The notes: generated by a model not told the origin, from the sequence alone. A stretch of DNA of 64,000 nt from Nautilus pompilius (GCA_018389105.1 JACATO010000052.1:434001-498000); one strand, 5' to 3'; positions 1-13,144 are shown, numbered from the stretch's first letter. Numbers and translations: made by a program.

Positions 1-696
1 ACTGCAGTTGTGAGCACACTGTGTCGGCTGGTTGGTGCGCTGTTCTAAAAGTTCGGTTTCTTATTGGACAGACCTTGTAGTCTACCTGACATAAAGCTAT
101 TTCTGGTTTGTTGAAATTAATTCTGCAATCTGCTTATTGTTGTTTTATAGAGATCCAGGATGACATTTAATACAACAGGTCATCACTTTGCAATCTTCTG
201 ATTTTGTTCTTTCTCTCAATGTCAGTAACCTTGGTATTTTGTTATTGTTGGAATAATCGAAGTTAATGTGACTATGCAGTTGAGAACCTGAAGTTTTTAT
301 AGAGCCAACCCCACCCAAAGATACTGATGTAGTTTTTAAAGCTTTTATTATCAACATTTTGTCAAACTTTTCCTTTTGCCATCCTCAGGTTAGTCCTAAT
401 GAATAGGAAAAAAACTTAGTTGAAACATCAATAATTCTATAACGGAGTTGGTGATGTCAAATTTCAGGTTATGTTCTACACAGTTAGCACATGCTAGATA
501 TGACTGTTACAAGATGCAAACATATCTGCTAAGAAGATAACTGACTAATGTATACAGCTTTAGTTTAGAATTAAAGGCAAAAACATTTTGCCCTCCACCT
601 CATCCAAATTACAAGAAAGGTTTCTCTTTTTTCTCTTCAAGCATGTATTGCTTCGTTCATGCTCTTTTTCTAAACTTATTTTCTGGAAGAACCTCC

Positions 697-810
697 TTGC
701 CAAACAAACAAACAAATCAATCAATCAATCAATATCTCTCTCTCTCTCTTTCTCACACACACACACTCACACACACACACTCACACACACACACCACACA
801 CACACACACC
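697..810. repeat. compound microsatellite (CAAA/TCAA/TC/CA)
   Basis: Successive runs of CAAA, TCAA, TC and then a long interrupted CA tract. Confidence 0.95.
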
Positions 811-1294
811 AAGCTCTTCATAGCTGCACAATTTTGAAACTATTGCTGCATAGTACAGTTTAATAAAATCTGAAAAAAAATGCACAAGCAGTAATAAAAC
901 CTAATTTTGAATTGCTCAAGTCTCAGAAAGTGTTACCATGCTCTTTGGACAGCATGCAGTGGCTTTATCACATGAAAGGCATCAGTTAAGAGTGAATTTT
1001 TTATTAGTATAGACATACCCCTAGGAGACATCATGATGACAAGTCCATGATATCATAGATAATTTTTCTGAGTCAGCATTCTTTACAATGTCTTCAACAT
1101 ACCTGTAATGTTACTGTGAGTTTTTCCTGTTCACTATCCAAATAACTGTCCTACTTTTTTAAAAGTTGAATTTAGTTTTTTACTTTTCTAACTATATTCA
1201 AATAACTAACTAGGGTTTGTTTTTTCTGAAAGTTGTTCCTGTCATTTGCATTATTAACTTCAGTGTAAGTTTTAATGTCATTTGGAATGTTATA

Positions 1295-2174
1295 CAGTAG
1301 TCCCTCCTCCATTGCGGGGGTTACGTTCCAGACCCACCCGCGATAAGTGAAAATCCGTGAAATAGAAATACCCTATTTAAATACACCCTAGGCATGTTTT
1401 TATAACTTTTACGGTACTTTTAAATGCATTTTAAGGTCTTTAAACACTCCTTTAAAACAATAGAAACGCATTTAAACACATAAAAGATATTGAGAGAAAG
1501 CAAGAGCAATGGAAAACACAAAAATCTTCTTCAGAACCTTTGATTGGCAAAAGTGTCGTACAGCTTCTTTGCCTTGGTCCTGATGGTGTCACTATCCAAA
1601 GTGATGTTTTTCTTTCGGCAATCTTGGATCCAAAAAGCTTAGGCACTTTCCATCCTGACAATGTTTTTATTGTGGATAGAAACAACTCGTTTTGCACCTT
1701 CATTGATGCACAGCGAAGCGGTTGCCCTGATATTCTTCTCATCTTTATTGATGTAGCGAACCATTGACTCATTCATACCGTAATGGCAGGCTATGGCAGC
1801 GTAACTCTGTCCTTCCTTTATCATATCGAGAAGTTCCACCCTCTCCTGAATCGTCAAGAACTTTCTCTTCTTCTTTGGCTCACCAGAAGCCTTAGATGAT
1901 GGGCGTTTGGGTGGCATCCTTGGAGTTATCAATAAAACAGCAAGGCGAACAGACAGATCAAGGCGAACAGCTTCTCTCCCTGCAAGATGCAAAGCAGCGA
2001 GATGCTTCTAAAACAGAACAGCCAATCAGAGGAGATTTAAACTCATAAACAATGCTACGGAATGCCGCGAAATTGCGAAAACATACATGATATGAAAATT
2101 AATAGGTCTTACAGAAAAAACCGCGAAATAGCGGGACCGCAAAAACTGAACCGCGATATGACTGGGGTTTACTG
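1295..2174 (-). mobile_element. pogo/Tigger-like non-autonomous DNA transposon
   Basis: An 880-bp element flanked by TA on both sides (1293-1294 and 2175-2176). Both ends begin CAGTA on their own strand and carry related GC-rich terminal sequence (left CAGTAGTCCCTCCTCCATTG; right, read inward on the minus strand, CAGTAAACCCCAGTCATATC). The terminal regions are rich in CG-containing words such as CCGCGAAAT, unlike the host DNA. Inside, on the minus strand, is the N-terminal DNA-binding part of a CENP-B/Jerky-type transposase (separate entry). No catalytic domain is present, so this is an internally deleted copy that would have depended on a full-length relative. Confidence 0.85.
1540..1917 (-). 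pseudogene. CENP-B/pogo-type transposase N-terminus (truncated)
   Basis: The likely start is the ATG at 1915-1917, giving MPPKRPSSKASGEPKKKRKF and then LTIQERVELLDMIKEGQSY, AAIACHYGMNESMVRYI. A basic lead is followed by a psq/CENP-B N-terminal helix-turn-helix, where QSYAAIACHYG is the turn region. After roughly 90 residues the frame meets a stop (TAA, 1639-1641). The same frame then continues as FWIQDCRKKNITLDSDTIRT and KAKKLYDTFANQ, which resembles the second helix-turn-helix of this family (W..D...K.I.L....I..KA..L). The DDE catalytic domain is missing entirely. This fits a transposase remnant carried by the deleted element. Confidence 0.75.
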
Positions 2175-5100
2175 TATTTATAATATGCCTATAGCAGTAG
2201 CAGTATTATTTATTTTCAAAGAAGTATCACCTTGGTAACCTGAGAGTCCTGTACATTTTAGTTAGATCCTACCCAATATGCTAAACTAAAAAGATCAAAT
2301 ATTGAAAAAGAGTGTGAATAACTAATTTTACTTTATTAACTTTTTATTTTTTTTTAGATCATTCATAAAATATATTTTTTATGGTTGATGATTTTACCTC
2401 CATTTTATATGAAGTAAAGGCATAAAGCTCACATTACATGTTTTTTAATTAAAGGCCAAACAGTGCCACTGTGTGTTATTCTGGGCTTTTATGATCCATC
2501 TGTAGTTGTTGTAACCATGTTTGGTTACCAGTGGTTTTTTGTTGTTTGCTTTCTTTATAATAATAGTCAGAAAACACAGTCCATGATGAAAATAAAGGTT
2601 TTCAAGTTAAACAATATAGCTAGCAGTGAAAATTCTTATTAAACTAGGGACGTTTAAAGAAAAAACCTGGCTGGAAATAGAATTGTTGTAATCATATGTA
2701 GCCAGGGGTGATCTAAAAACTTCCTCAGTTTGGTTGTTCTTTGCCTAGTTTTTTTTAAAAAATATTAGTGGCTCATGTATACTCCATTTTTTAGAAAAGG
2801 AGAGAAGAATACTGGGAGTATATTATTTCATTCTTATTTCTCTCAAAGATGACAGTAGGCCTTTTTAAATTTAAAGAGATATGTTTCTATGGCTATGATC
2901 ATATTGGCAAAGTATTTATACATTGCTTGGTTTTATTTTTTCTAAGCTTTCCCATTGACACTTGGTGTTCTACTTAATGGTTTGGGAAAAGTTTAACAAT
3001 AATAATAGTAATCTCTCAGCAAACATTAAAAGCTTCTGCATTGGTAGAATATTCTCATTTTTAATCTTTAGTTAGCAAATTATTTGCAGTGTATTTATTT
3101 TATCTTTAAAATTATATGTTTAGATCTACATATCATGAAATAAAATATTTATTTTTTAATGACTTTTTGAACATTGATGTACATAAACCAGCAGTTTGGC
3201 AGTCTTTATTTGAGTATAAACTTCAAATCTGTCTTTTTTTTTTTCGTGCCTTCAGCATCACCACATATTGTCAAGGCAATTCATTTGCGTCTTTTGAGGT
3301 TAGGATGTTGCCATTAGAATCACTGTTTATTTTGTTTCTTTTGATGTATTGTTAATGGCTAGTGTGACAGGTTTCCAGTTTGGAAGCTGCAGTGGCATCC
3401 TTTAGATAGTCAATGTTGCCACATACAGGAGTACACAGGGGCTTCCAGATTACTTTTCCATGACCAAACATCTGCTGGATCAGGCTGAACCCTGTGGAAT
3501 GATGAAGGATTTGTCAAGCACTTATGCTAGTTAGTATCTTCTCCATATCAGCTGCACACACTTTGTCTGATGCTGGTACGTACTACATGATAGTCTTACT
3601 ATGCATCCTGGAAAGTAATAGGCATGCTGAAGAAAATTATTTGCTTGATCAGCATTCAATGGAAGTCCTGTTGGGAGCTGGTCTTTAGGATTTGTAGGTT
3701 TTACTCTTTTTAAAAAGATAGTATTTAGGACTAAAAAAATTACAAGTTTAGATATTTAAGAAAATCTTTTAAAAAATAATAACTTAGTTTTATGAGAGCA
3801 TGAACTTGTTTGTTGATTTTTAACAAAATTTTTTTATGATGGCCTTTCTGAACATGGCTATTAATAGTCTGATATTTCAGGATAGATGGGCAGGCATATG
3901 GTTAATATTTTCTGGAATGGATCTACCTATTTCTCTCAATCCTTTGTCAGTTCAGACATGGTTGGCTAGTCCTTAAGCACTAGTGCCCATTATAATAGGT
4001 TTGCTCACATCAGACATATTAGAAGGAATTTATTCTCAATGCTCAATCTGTCAGATTTAGTTTTAACTCTCATCATTTCTAGCCTAAGATTACCAGCCAG
4101 TGTAGAACCTGAAAAACAAGAAATAGGAGTGTTTTGATTGGCAGAAAAGCAATGTTGCACTACTGTTTCCTAGATTACTGTCTTGTTTGGTTGATTCAGC
4201 TGTAAATCTACCAAAAATAAACAGTATGTTGATATGGGTATGTTTATGGTGGTCTCTACGCATTTTTGCACTTCGTTGCCAAATTTAAAGTGAGAATGAA
4301 CTAAAAGGGAAAAAGAATAATATACTTTTACATTAAATACAATGTTTGTATAATGAAGTTGCAGTTTCACATTTCATTTCTTTTTCCTTTATTGTGTTTT
4401 TGTTTTTTAATGTTAACCCATTTTCTGCTAGCTTTATAACTTATACTCCTTGAACCTGATGTTATCTGTATGCTTTTGATATATTAATGTGGGTTAAATC
4501 CATATAATTTGCAATATTTTAAAGCTTGGATGTGCAGAATCTAAAGGAAATTTTCATTCATTGATGATTAAGGGAATGTTATTGCAGTAGTGATGCACCA
4601 CTTAGCTTCAGAAGTTGACTAAAAGATATCTGCCAAAATATCACACTAATGTTTTTGATAGAGACCACTATAGAGAATTGAACAAATTTTCAGTTGAAAA
4701 GGTTGAAAGAAAACTAAAGTGCTCATGGATTTGTCTTTGTAATGTAGTGGTTGGAGAATGTTTTCTTAGTTAGCTGGCACAGACTTGTTTCTGGGTTTTC
4801 CGCACACTTTGTTCTAATTACCAGGTACTGTATAGTTATCACATTGCTCATCACAAGAGGCAAAAAGAGATTTAATGTTTTATGTTTTTTCATGATTTGT
4901 TTCAGCATAAAGTTTCTGGCTGTTGAGCCCTTTTATGATCTTCTTATGAATGCTTAATCTGAAATAGTTTATTGAGATGATGTGTACCATAGAAACGTAA
5001 ATTTAAAAAAAAGGAAATTGCCTACTCTCATGGCCATTGAAGTTCTGTTTTTGTGAAAATGAAATGAAATTTAAGGCATGTGACTTGACATAAAATGAGT

Positions 5101-5833
5101 GTGTAGAATATGAAACTAGTTTATCTTTGCATTAATTAGAAATATGTTTCCATTATGAAAAACAACTTGTAAAAAGACATTGGCATGATTATTTTTTTCC
5201 TTTACAATTTCCAGTTTTATTGCCCTGTAGGGTCCAGGATTTGTGCCATGAGGTTAACTAGTGCTGAGCAGTTTGTTAGCTTAGTATTGCATTGATGGAA
5301 CATTTTCTTAACATTTGGTAGATAGATATAATAATGATACACTTCAAGGCATGGAATACTGAGAAAAGGTTTCTTTTTTTAATGGCCAAGCTATAAAGAG
5401 AGATCTTTGCACACCTGGATGGTAAAGAAGTAAAAACAAAGATCGTTGTATACAATATGCTATTAATATTTCATAGTTACTATTAGTAGTATACTGAACA
5501 ACTACAAAATAGAAGAATATGAATATGAAAAAAATTTTTCACACAATGCAAGTTTACAAACATCTGGTTATATAATGTCCTGGAAAAAGATGCTTTGTGA
5601 TAAGTGTGTGCAGCTTTATAGCAGTAGTCAGGTCAGGACAAATGAATTAAATAAAATATCATTCTGCTTTTTGTCACAGGCTTTTAATGGTTCTGTACCT
5701 GTTCACAGTGTATTGTCATAATTTTTCATGTAGATGTAAAGATAAAATCAAACCAGTTTTGGTCACATTTACAGGTAGTATGTTTTAAAAGGCTATTAAA
5801 AATTGTTTACTGTCAGATGTTTTAGATTATGTA

Positions 5834-6572
5834 CCATATTTTTCAGTGTATAAGTTTACACTTTTTTCTGCAAGGACCTGACCACCGACTTATACTCCAC
5901 TCCAATTTATATATGGATGTCATCATGATACTGGGAACACAGGACCTTTAAGTACCATGGGGAAATTTATGTATGATTGTACATGCATGTGTAGGTGCAT
6001 GCTGACTCAGATTTAGTTATCTCCCTTTTATTTAGTACTTAGGGGACACAGATATCATTGTGTTAGTGGAGCTTCAATTCGTAAAAGTTTAAAAAATATC
6101 AACTCTTACTTGAAAATGTCTGCTATAGAGAAAAGGAAAGCTTATACTGCAGCTTTTAAACTGGAAGTGGCGAATTTTGCTGAAAACAATGGTAGAAATA
6201 TGGCAACAGAATGGCAGTATGGCATTAGTGAGAAATATGTTCACAATTGGTGAAATGTGAGGGAATCATTATGACATACTGAAAAAGTAAACTGTGGTTG
6301 CAAAGCTACATGATTCAACTTTTTATTTGATAGGAAAAAAATCATATCAAACTGTGTTCCATGTGGATTGAAGCTTCTTTCCTTCCCCAAATCTCTCGCT
6401 TTGATGTTATCCACCACCGCTGTTTTATAACCATGACAGAAATTTCATACTGTTATTACTGTACAAAAGTATGATTGTACTATTGACTTATATATGAATA
6501 AAGGCCTGGAAAACATGAAAATTGACATATTTGACTTATACTCCACATTGACTTATAACTAAAAAAATATGG
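5834..6572 (+). mobile_element. pogo/Tigger-like derivative with HTH remnant
   Basis: A segment of about 740 bp with imperfect terminal inverted repeats. The left end is CCATATTTTTCAGTGTATAAG. The right end read on the minus strand is CCATATTTTTTTAGTTATAAG. TA precedes the left end; the base pair after the right end is TT, a decayed target site. Just inside each end is a run of TTATACTCCAC-type words. Between about 6117 and 6255 on the + strand, one frame reads MSAIEKRKAYTAAFKLEVAN, then ISEKYVHNW before a TGA stop. This is the RK.YTAAFKL.V...A...G....A...GISEK.V..W helix-turn-helix of pogo/Tigger-type transposases. Nothing resembling the catalytic domain follows, so the copy is internally deleted. 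Confidence 0.75.
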
Positions 6573-8200
6573 TTTGTAGATATATAAGCTATATATAATA
6601 TGGTGTTTGCATTTTAATTTTAAGCATATCTTTACTGATAGTTTTTTTTACATGGCAAAGTGTATATATTTAGTAATTTGCTTGGGACTTGCCTATAAAC
6701 AATCATCTTTTTTAATTGTAATTATACAGGTCTTATGGCATCTTTTCTTAAAAAAGATGGTAATTAAACTCTTACTTTGGAATATTAAAATTTTGTATTT
6801 CGTGAAAGTTTGTATGACTATAAACAAACATTTTCCTTAATACAGAGAAGACCAGGGATAGTTTTTACAAGGATAAATTGTTGGAGTACCAGTAATTTCT
6901 AATTAGACATAAATCAGCTATGTATAGACTATAAAACTTTATGGTACAAATATACTTACCAGCTAAAACTGTTTGCCATCACCAGAATGAAGCTATTAAC
7001 TTGTAGATCTAATAAATTCACAGCAGTAGTATTTTTACCTATGGCCAGCAGATATCAATGCTTTGAGCTTAAAAATGATTTTTCCTCATTACTTGAATTC
7101 TGTTACATGACATGAAGATTTGCCACAACTGTCAACCATTTGAAATTTTCTAACTTGTTTTTGATTTAGCCTGTGTTCTAAAATATAGTAACAATGCTAG
7201 AAATTCCAGTAATGGTAAAAGTAGAACAGATGCCACACAATCTTATAAAATTAAAATAAAAGAATATATTGAATGCATGGACAGTATGATTATGGGCTGT
7301 TTATGAGTTAGATGGCAGGAATTTTAGAACTTATATTTAACAAAACACCTTATAAGAAAGAAAGTTATTGGTATGTTACTTTCAGAAACTAGAGGATTTT
7401 AGTTTGGGTATTTTCCCATTATCTTAATGAGATAACTAAACTAACCTATGAACCTACATTTCAGTTATCTCTCCCTGTTGTTATCATTAGGATTGTGCAA
7501 TGATGTTAATTTGCAGTAGGAATTTCTGTTGCATTTTTTATGTTTTGAAATTTTACAAGTGACTTAATCTGGTCTTGAACTCCTTTGTTTAAAATGTAGC
7601 CCTTACACAATGTGTTTCTTGGCTTTATGAAGAGCTCTGAAAAAATTTCAATCTACCACACCTATAAAAAGCCGCTTTCTATGATGAATTATGAGGCTAC
7701 CATAGAAGTCAGTAACAGTGGAGTTTTAGACTGATTGAAGTTGGTTCAGATTTCTGTTATCTGTTCTTAAATCCGGCACTATGGGCAACTGTCAGTTAAA
7801 GGGCGCAGGGGTAGAGATTCAAATACAAACAATAGGAATAGATTATTAGGCAGCGATCTGCTTAATTTCTTTGACAATCTGTCTTAATTGGTTATAATTT
7901 TATTTGTTATTGCTCTTGTATAGATTTTATTGGCAGTTTTGGTTTGTTGTTGTTGTTTTTTTTGCTACCAGACAGATAAAACAAATTAAATATTGAGGCC
8001 TTGGTACAGTTTTCTTAGATATACAGTGCCTTGAGCAAAATATTTACTCAAGGTAAATTAGCAAAAAACAGTACATAGCTTTAAATAAATAACATGTAAA
8101 GCATTTGAATGTAGTTTTTAACCCTTTTATATCAACATAAATTGCTAATAATTCATTATTAATTATTATCATAGAAACTGGTTAACTGGTGCAAACAGGT

Positions 8201-8221
8201 AAAAAAAAAAAAAAAAAAAAA
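8201..8221. repeat. poly-A run of 21
   Basis: Uninterrupted A tract in intronic spacer; it could be the tail of an old retroposon, but no body is recognisable on either side. Confidence 0.9.
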
Positions 8222-8687
8222 GGTTCTGAAGACCTGATAATAAAAAATGAAAAATTAACCATTCCTGACAGAAATGTGTAGTCCAAATTTTTTTGGTAGC
8301 ACTATGCATCATATATTGCACAATAACTGTATCCTTATAAATGTATTCCACTTCATCTAATGTTTGCAGACATCTGTTTGCTTATCTAAAGGCCTGCATA
8401 AGAACTTTTAAGGTGTGGATTTTTCAGCATTCAGTATTATACAACCTTCCTTGAAATCTGAATGACATTTCCATTCATAAAACACTAACAAAATGAATTC
8501 TTCTGGCTCAATGCTAAAAATTTTAAAAAGTTTTTTCTGAAAGTTTTGCTCTCACTTTGAGATTATTATATACACCGATTATTTCAGAAAATGTAGTGAT
8601 AAATAAATGTTCCATTTTTTTCATTTGATATTTTTATTTGAATATTTCATAATTGGTTTGTAGTTTTTGACAGCATATGTATATACA

Positions 8688-11226
8688 CAGTTAAACCTCG
8701 ATTATCCAAACGAGACAGGTTGGGAGTATTTTGTTCGGAAAACTGATCTGATCATAAACAAAGGAAGCCATACTGAACATAATTACATAAAAAAGTATGT
8801 TTACAGAGTTTTCATTTCATTCAATTGATAAAATGTGTACAAACACTGGATATTGCTTAAAAATTCGTGATATTTTTTCAAATAAAATCACATTATGTGT
8901 TGTTTAAATAATGAAAATATGGAACTGAAAATTCAAGGAAACATGACATAATTACAAAAAATACCTTATGTACGTGCACGGGAAGTTCACTGAGTTTGTC
9001 GAAGATGCTATGTTCATGTAATTCATTGAGGTAAAGGTTGTCATTTTTTTATGAAGAAAATATCCAGTTGCTGTTGCTTGAGGTGCTTCTGTTTCTTTGT
9101 TTTTGCCAGCGATAACATTTGACAAAGATGCATCAGCTTAACAGCATCAACTTCGTCTTGTGCTTCTTACCACTCCATGAAAAGTTGCAAACCATCAATA
9201 GCTTTGTTAATGGGGACTGGAGAAGGTGTCGGTATCTGATTTTCCTTATCATCCATGCTGTCTGTACTTTCCCGCTGTTCTTCCGTGACTATGTTAATAA
9301 TCTGGTCATCGCTGAGTGTCTCGGTTCCGATATTGTTGTCACAGTTTACCCAAGCATTGATCTCAGCCTTGACGAAGTCTCCTAATCCCAGATGTTTGCA
9401 GTTCTTGGTGATTTCAGTGGTTACCCTTTGATCTGGACAAGTGTTCTCTTCACTGTCATGGATACTAATATGCAGCCCATTGTACCAACATCCCGTGACT
9501 GTTGATGGCTTGATGCGGTCCCAAGAATTAGCACTCATGAAAAAAGCATCCTTGACTGTGAATGACTTGATAATTTGCAGCAATCCTTTGTCTGCATTGT
9601 CTTCATTGACGATGGCATGCAACATGTTATGGCGATAATATTTCTTCATTGTTTCAATGATTCCCTGATTGAGCAGCTGTATCTTTGAAGTGGTGTTCAG
9701 TAGTAAAATCAAATACTTGACAGCTCCGTCTGGCGATTCTAATTGGCTGCCTTTCATACTGTGTGACCCTGCGTTGTCAACAAGCAGAAGGACACATTGC
9801 TTGAGTCCAACACTTGCTAAATGCAATCGGACGGCAGTTAAAAATTCTTCCAGAAACCAGGATGAAAAAAGTGGATATGTCATCCATGCCTTATTTTGTG
9901 ATTTGTACTTCACAGGAAACCAGTTCTTGTCACAGTTCTTGAAGCAACGTGGATTAGCATAACATCCGATGCAGACAAGCAGTAATTTATGAGTGCCAGT
10001 GGCATTGACACAAGGAAAAATGGTGATGTGATCCTTCTGCACTTTATGTCCCAATACCTGCTTTTCTTTAGTGGACGCAAGTGTTTTGTCCAGCAATGCA
10101 CGCCAAAACAATCCATTTTCATCAGCATTATACAATTATTCAAGTTCTGAATTCTTCCATGATGTTGTCATCCACGGACTTTGCTCTCCAAGAACGCTGA
10201 GTTGCCTAATGCCATAACGATCTTTGAAACGCTGTAACCAGCCCGATGATACACTGTAATCGGACTCTTGTTTTGTTGTGCTTCACCAGCGTGGATTCAT
10301 TTGTGGAAACTTGCAGCTTTTTCTTGTTACATCGGGCCAGAGACTGGAATCCCCTTTTCACACTGCTGCGAAAACCACAAAAACATGGCTTGGTCGAGTT
10401 GTTCATCTTTCACTGACTACTTAATGCATGTGAAGTGTCACTGGTTGATAAATTTCTCAATCGCCGGTCTTGCTTTCTTGATGTCAGACACTGTTGCTTT
10501 TCCAATGTTGTACTCTTGTTTCACCACGATCCAGATGCTGTAAAACCTCTCTTTTCTGTTCGATTGTCAGTGGTGTTTGCTTTCTCTTCACAGACATGGT
10601 AACAGCAACAAACTCGATCACTTGTAACAGATACGTACTCTTAACAAAGTCGCAGAGCAGTGCTATTATAGCCACCTGCTGCCCTGCAGGCTTGTCACCC
10701 ATGGCAGGCACTCCCTGTTGCCTCACAGACCTCTGCAGTAACTCACACTGGCACCACCGCCCCCCCCAACAGGGGATTTCTATCGTTCTGCTGCCCTAAT
10801 GGAAGCGCAGACAATACACGCTGGCGACGGGAGCTGGAACTCATTTCGTTATCGCAGGACTGACGCAATCGAGCTGTCAGCTAAAAGAATCCAACCTTGA
10901 CACTTGCATGGAGCAGGGACTTCGGCCGGACGGACATCAGCCAGCTTGGCTCTAGGCCAACTTGGGCCCCAACTCTATAATAAACATACATAGACATTTT
11001 TTTTAATATTCATTTTGTAAACAGGTAATGCAAGGTATTTAAACCTCAATGAATAAAGACATAAAAACAAAAATTGAAAAAAATTAATTGATTTATTAAA
11101 CAATAATAATTATAGCATGTTTCTAATATTCTCGGGTTTGGATAACACAGTATGCCTAATTAAATATTCACGGGACCTTGAGATCTTGTTCGGATAATTG
11201 ATGTTTGGATAACCAAGGTTTGACTA
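8688..11226 (-). mobile_element. Tigger/Jerky-type DNA transposon, near full length
   Basis: An element of about 2.54 kb with terminal inverted repeats. The left end is CAGTTAAACCTCGATTATCC. The right end read inward on the minus strand is TAGTCAAACCTTGGTTATCC, and both continue AAAC. The right flank is TA; the left flank is CA, consistent with a mutated TA duplication. A subterminal TTGTTCGGA word is also repeated at both ends. The minus strand carries most of a Jerky/Tigger transposase at 9167-10597. The 10.7-10.9 kb segment before the gene is distinctly GC-rich and differs from the host intron. The copy is broken by frameshifts and stops in its N-terminal half. Confidence 0.9.
9167..10597 (-). 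pseudogene. Tigger/Jerky transposase pseudogene
   Basis: The start is the ATG at 10595-10597 (MSVKRKQTPLTIEQKREVLQ), a CENP-B N-terminal helix-turn-helix. A one-base frameshift near 10520 moves the continuation (KQEYNIGKATVSDIKKARPA) to another frame. Several stops follow in the 10140-10440 region. From 10135 to 9167 a single open frame of 322 residues covers the DDE domain. It contains YNADENGLFWRAL (first Asp, residue 5), CVLLLVDNAGSH (second Asp, residue 120), and LLNTTSKIQLLNQGII, where active relatives have MDQG. The third catalytic Asp is therefore Asn here (residue 156). An acidic C-terminal tail follows (TEEQRESTDSMDDKENQ). The total span of about 475 codons is close to the usual family length, so this is a damaged full-length transposase. 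Confidence 0.88.
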
Positions 11227-11427
11227 TAACCTTTCTGAAAACAACACACTCATTTTTTTCAATTTTTTAGAAAGTTTTTTACATTGTAGGTGTGAATTAT
11301 AATACCTGGCTAATGTAATGTTTTTTTGATATGTATGTATATGAGATATTCATATAAAACCCAGCTGAAGTAGAATTCCTGTAAACAAACACAACCATAT
11401 TTCATTTAAGTGTCCTTAGTATGTATA

Positions 11428-12562
11428 GTATTGGAAATAATTATGGAAACACAAGATATGCACAAATAATAAATAACTGCAATTGACAAATGTATATAGT
11501 ACATAACATTACATTATTACAAATAAAATAAATACATTTTACAGTGCATTAGTATTTGATATGTGAGGTCTTTATCTATTTAGTGCATGATATCTTGGTT
11601 TCATGCTTCTGTACAAGTTATCAATCTATGACTATGGAATGTTGTTACAAATAACCTGTAACATATGTATAGTTGCTGGTTGACTTTGTCAGTAACCATA
11701 TAACACTATATAGTCTCGATGATGTTCAATTAGAATTTTGTGCAGGTCTAGGCATCTTTGTGAGTGTTCTATCAGCTTCTTTATGTTACAGATAGTTTTT
11801 CACTCGTATGCCTGGGGTCATTGTCATATTGGAAGATGAATTCCTGCTCAATAAGAGATTTTCCTGAGGGAATGACATGATGGATGAAAACCTGCTTATA
11901 CCCCTTGGGTGTCAGTATAACTTTGATTTTATGCAAATTTCCAATACTCTTGGCTGATATTCAGCAGCACATTTGTATTGATCCACCCCATACTTCACTA
12001 TAGCTGTTGTACACTAATTATACTGCTGTCTGGTCCACTTTAAAATAAACTGCTGTTGATTGTTGCTGGACAGTTCAAACTTTGACTCAGTTGTAAAGAC
12101 GATCTTATTTCAGGTTTGGTCATCCCACTCTACACATTCATTGAAACCACATCATGCTAATTTATATCTTAGCGTTCCTGAAGAAGTGTTAATACCCATA
12201 CTTGCAACTGTCATTCACAAGATCTTTACTGTATCATTGTTCATCACAGAGAGAACATACCCTAGGATGCTTAACATCACTTTTGGATAGTTTGGACCAT
12301 CTTGATCACATTATTGTCAACAGTTTTACATATTCGCTTTAGAGTCTTGCACACAGCTCTTCCTATAGTCTGTCTGCAATCTGCTGTATGAAGTGGCCTT
12401 CACTAGCTAAGGCTGATTTTTATGCACTTGTCATGGGATATTTCCTTCCCAGGAGCCTTAGTATTCACACACTACAATATCACTGCTTATACTTTTTTTT
12501 TTTTTTTTTTCAGTTATTCTGTAGGTCTGTCTAATTGTTTCCATAACAGCCAGCCCAGTGTA
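11428..12562 (-). mobile_element. Tc1-like transposon relic, copy 1
   Basis: The left end GTATTGGAAATAATTATGG, then AAACACAAGATATGCAC, matches on the opposite strand the right end of the copy at 44983-46243 (ATATGCACAAATAATGAGTA region). The right end near 12540-12562 still shows TTTCCATAA but is more degraded. On the minus strand, around 11800-11850, one reading gives FIFQYDNDPRHTSEKL, the second-Asp motif of Tc1 transposases. Around 11720, it gives LNIIETI followed by CYMVTDKVNQQ, the block around the third catalytic residue. Multiple stops and frame changes lie between. The exact right boundary is uncertain by about 20 bp. The length of about 1.1 kb is slightly below a complete Tc1. Confidence 0.78.
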
Positions 12563-13124
12563 GTATATCAACACATGACTGTAATATGAAGCATTTTATT
12601 TTTACACATGAGATGCAACCCTCTGTTTCTATTATTTCCAAAACAAACAAAACACGCACACACACACACTTTAACCATATAGACTATTGATGAACATATA
12701 ATCTTTGTCTTCTGGTTCATTATTAATTTTTTTCTTATTCTTTAGAGGCCTGCTATTTTGCTAGAAACTATTTTGGTTTAGAGGCATTCCAAGGAGACGG
12801 GAAACCATCATTACTTATGCAAGGCTCCCATGAGACAGAAACACTTATTAGTACAGTTTTTTTAAAAAAACTGCTTCACACATGCACATGCTATTTACCA
12901 CCAGTGAAGTGTGGCTTGCATTGTGCCTGTAGTTATTGTTTTCACTTAATGCATTTTTTTTTTTTCAGTATTGCTTAAATTTTCTTTTTGTTTACTGCCT
13001 TTTATTATAGTAAGCACAATTATAATTTATTGCTCAAGAAAGCCACTGATTCTGTTATTTAGCCAACACTTTCCACATGATCAAATATGAATTTTAGTTT
13101 GATGATATTCATTTTCTTTGCATG

Positions 13125-13144
13125 CACACACACACACACACACA
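13125..13144. repeat. CA microsatellite
   Basis: Ten CA units. A shorter CA run lies at 12655-12669. Confidence 0.95.

Noticed and set aside
588-863. Open frame of 91 codons with His-Thr repeats
   Set aside because: It is a translation of the TC/CA compound microsatellite.
12060-12290. 76-codon + strand open frame
   Set aside because: It lies antisense to the Tc1-like transposase remnant and is a shadow frame.
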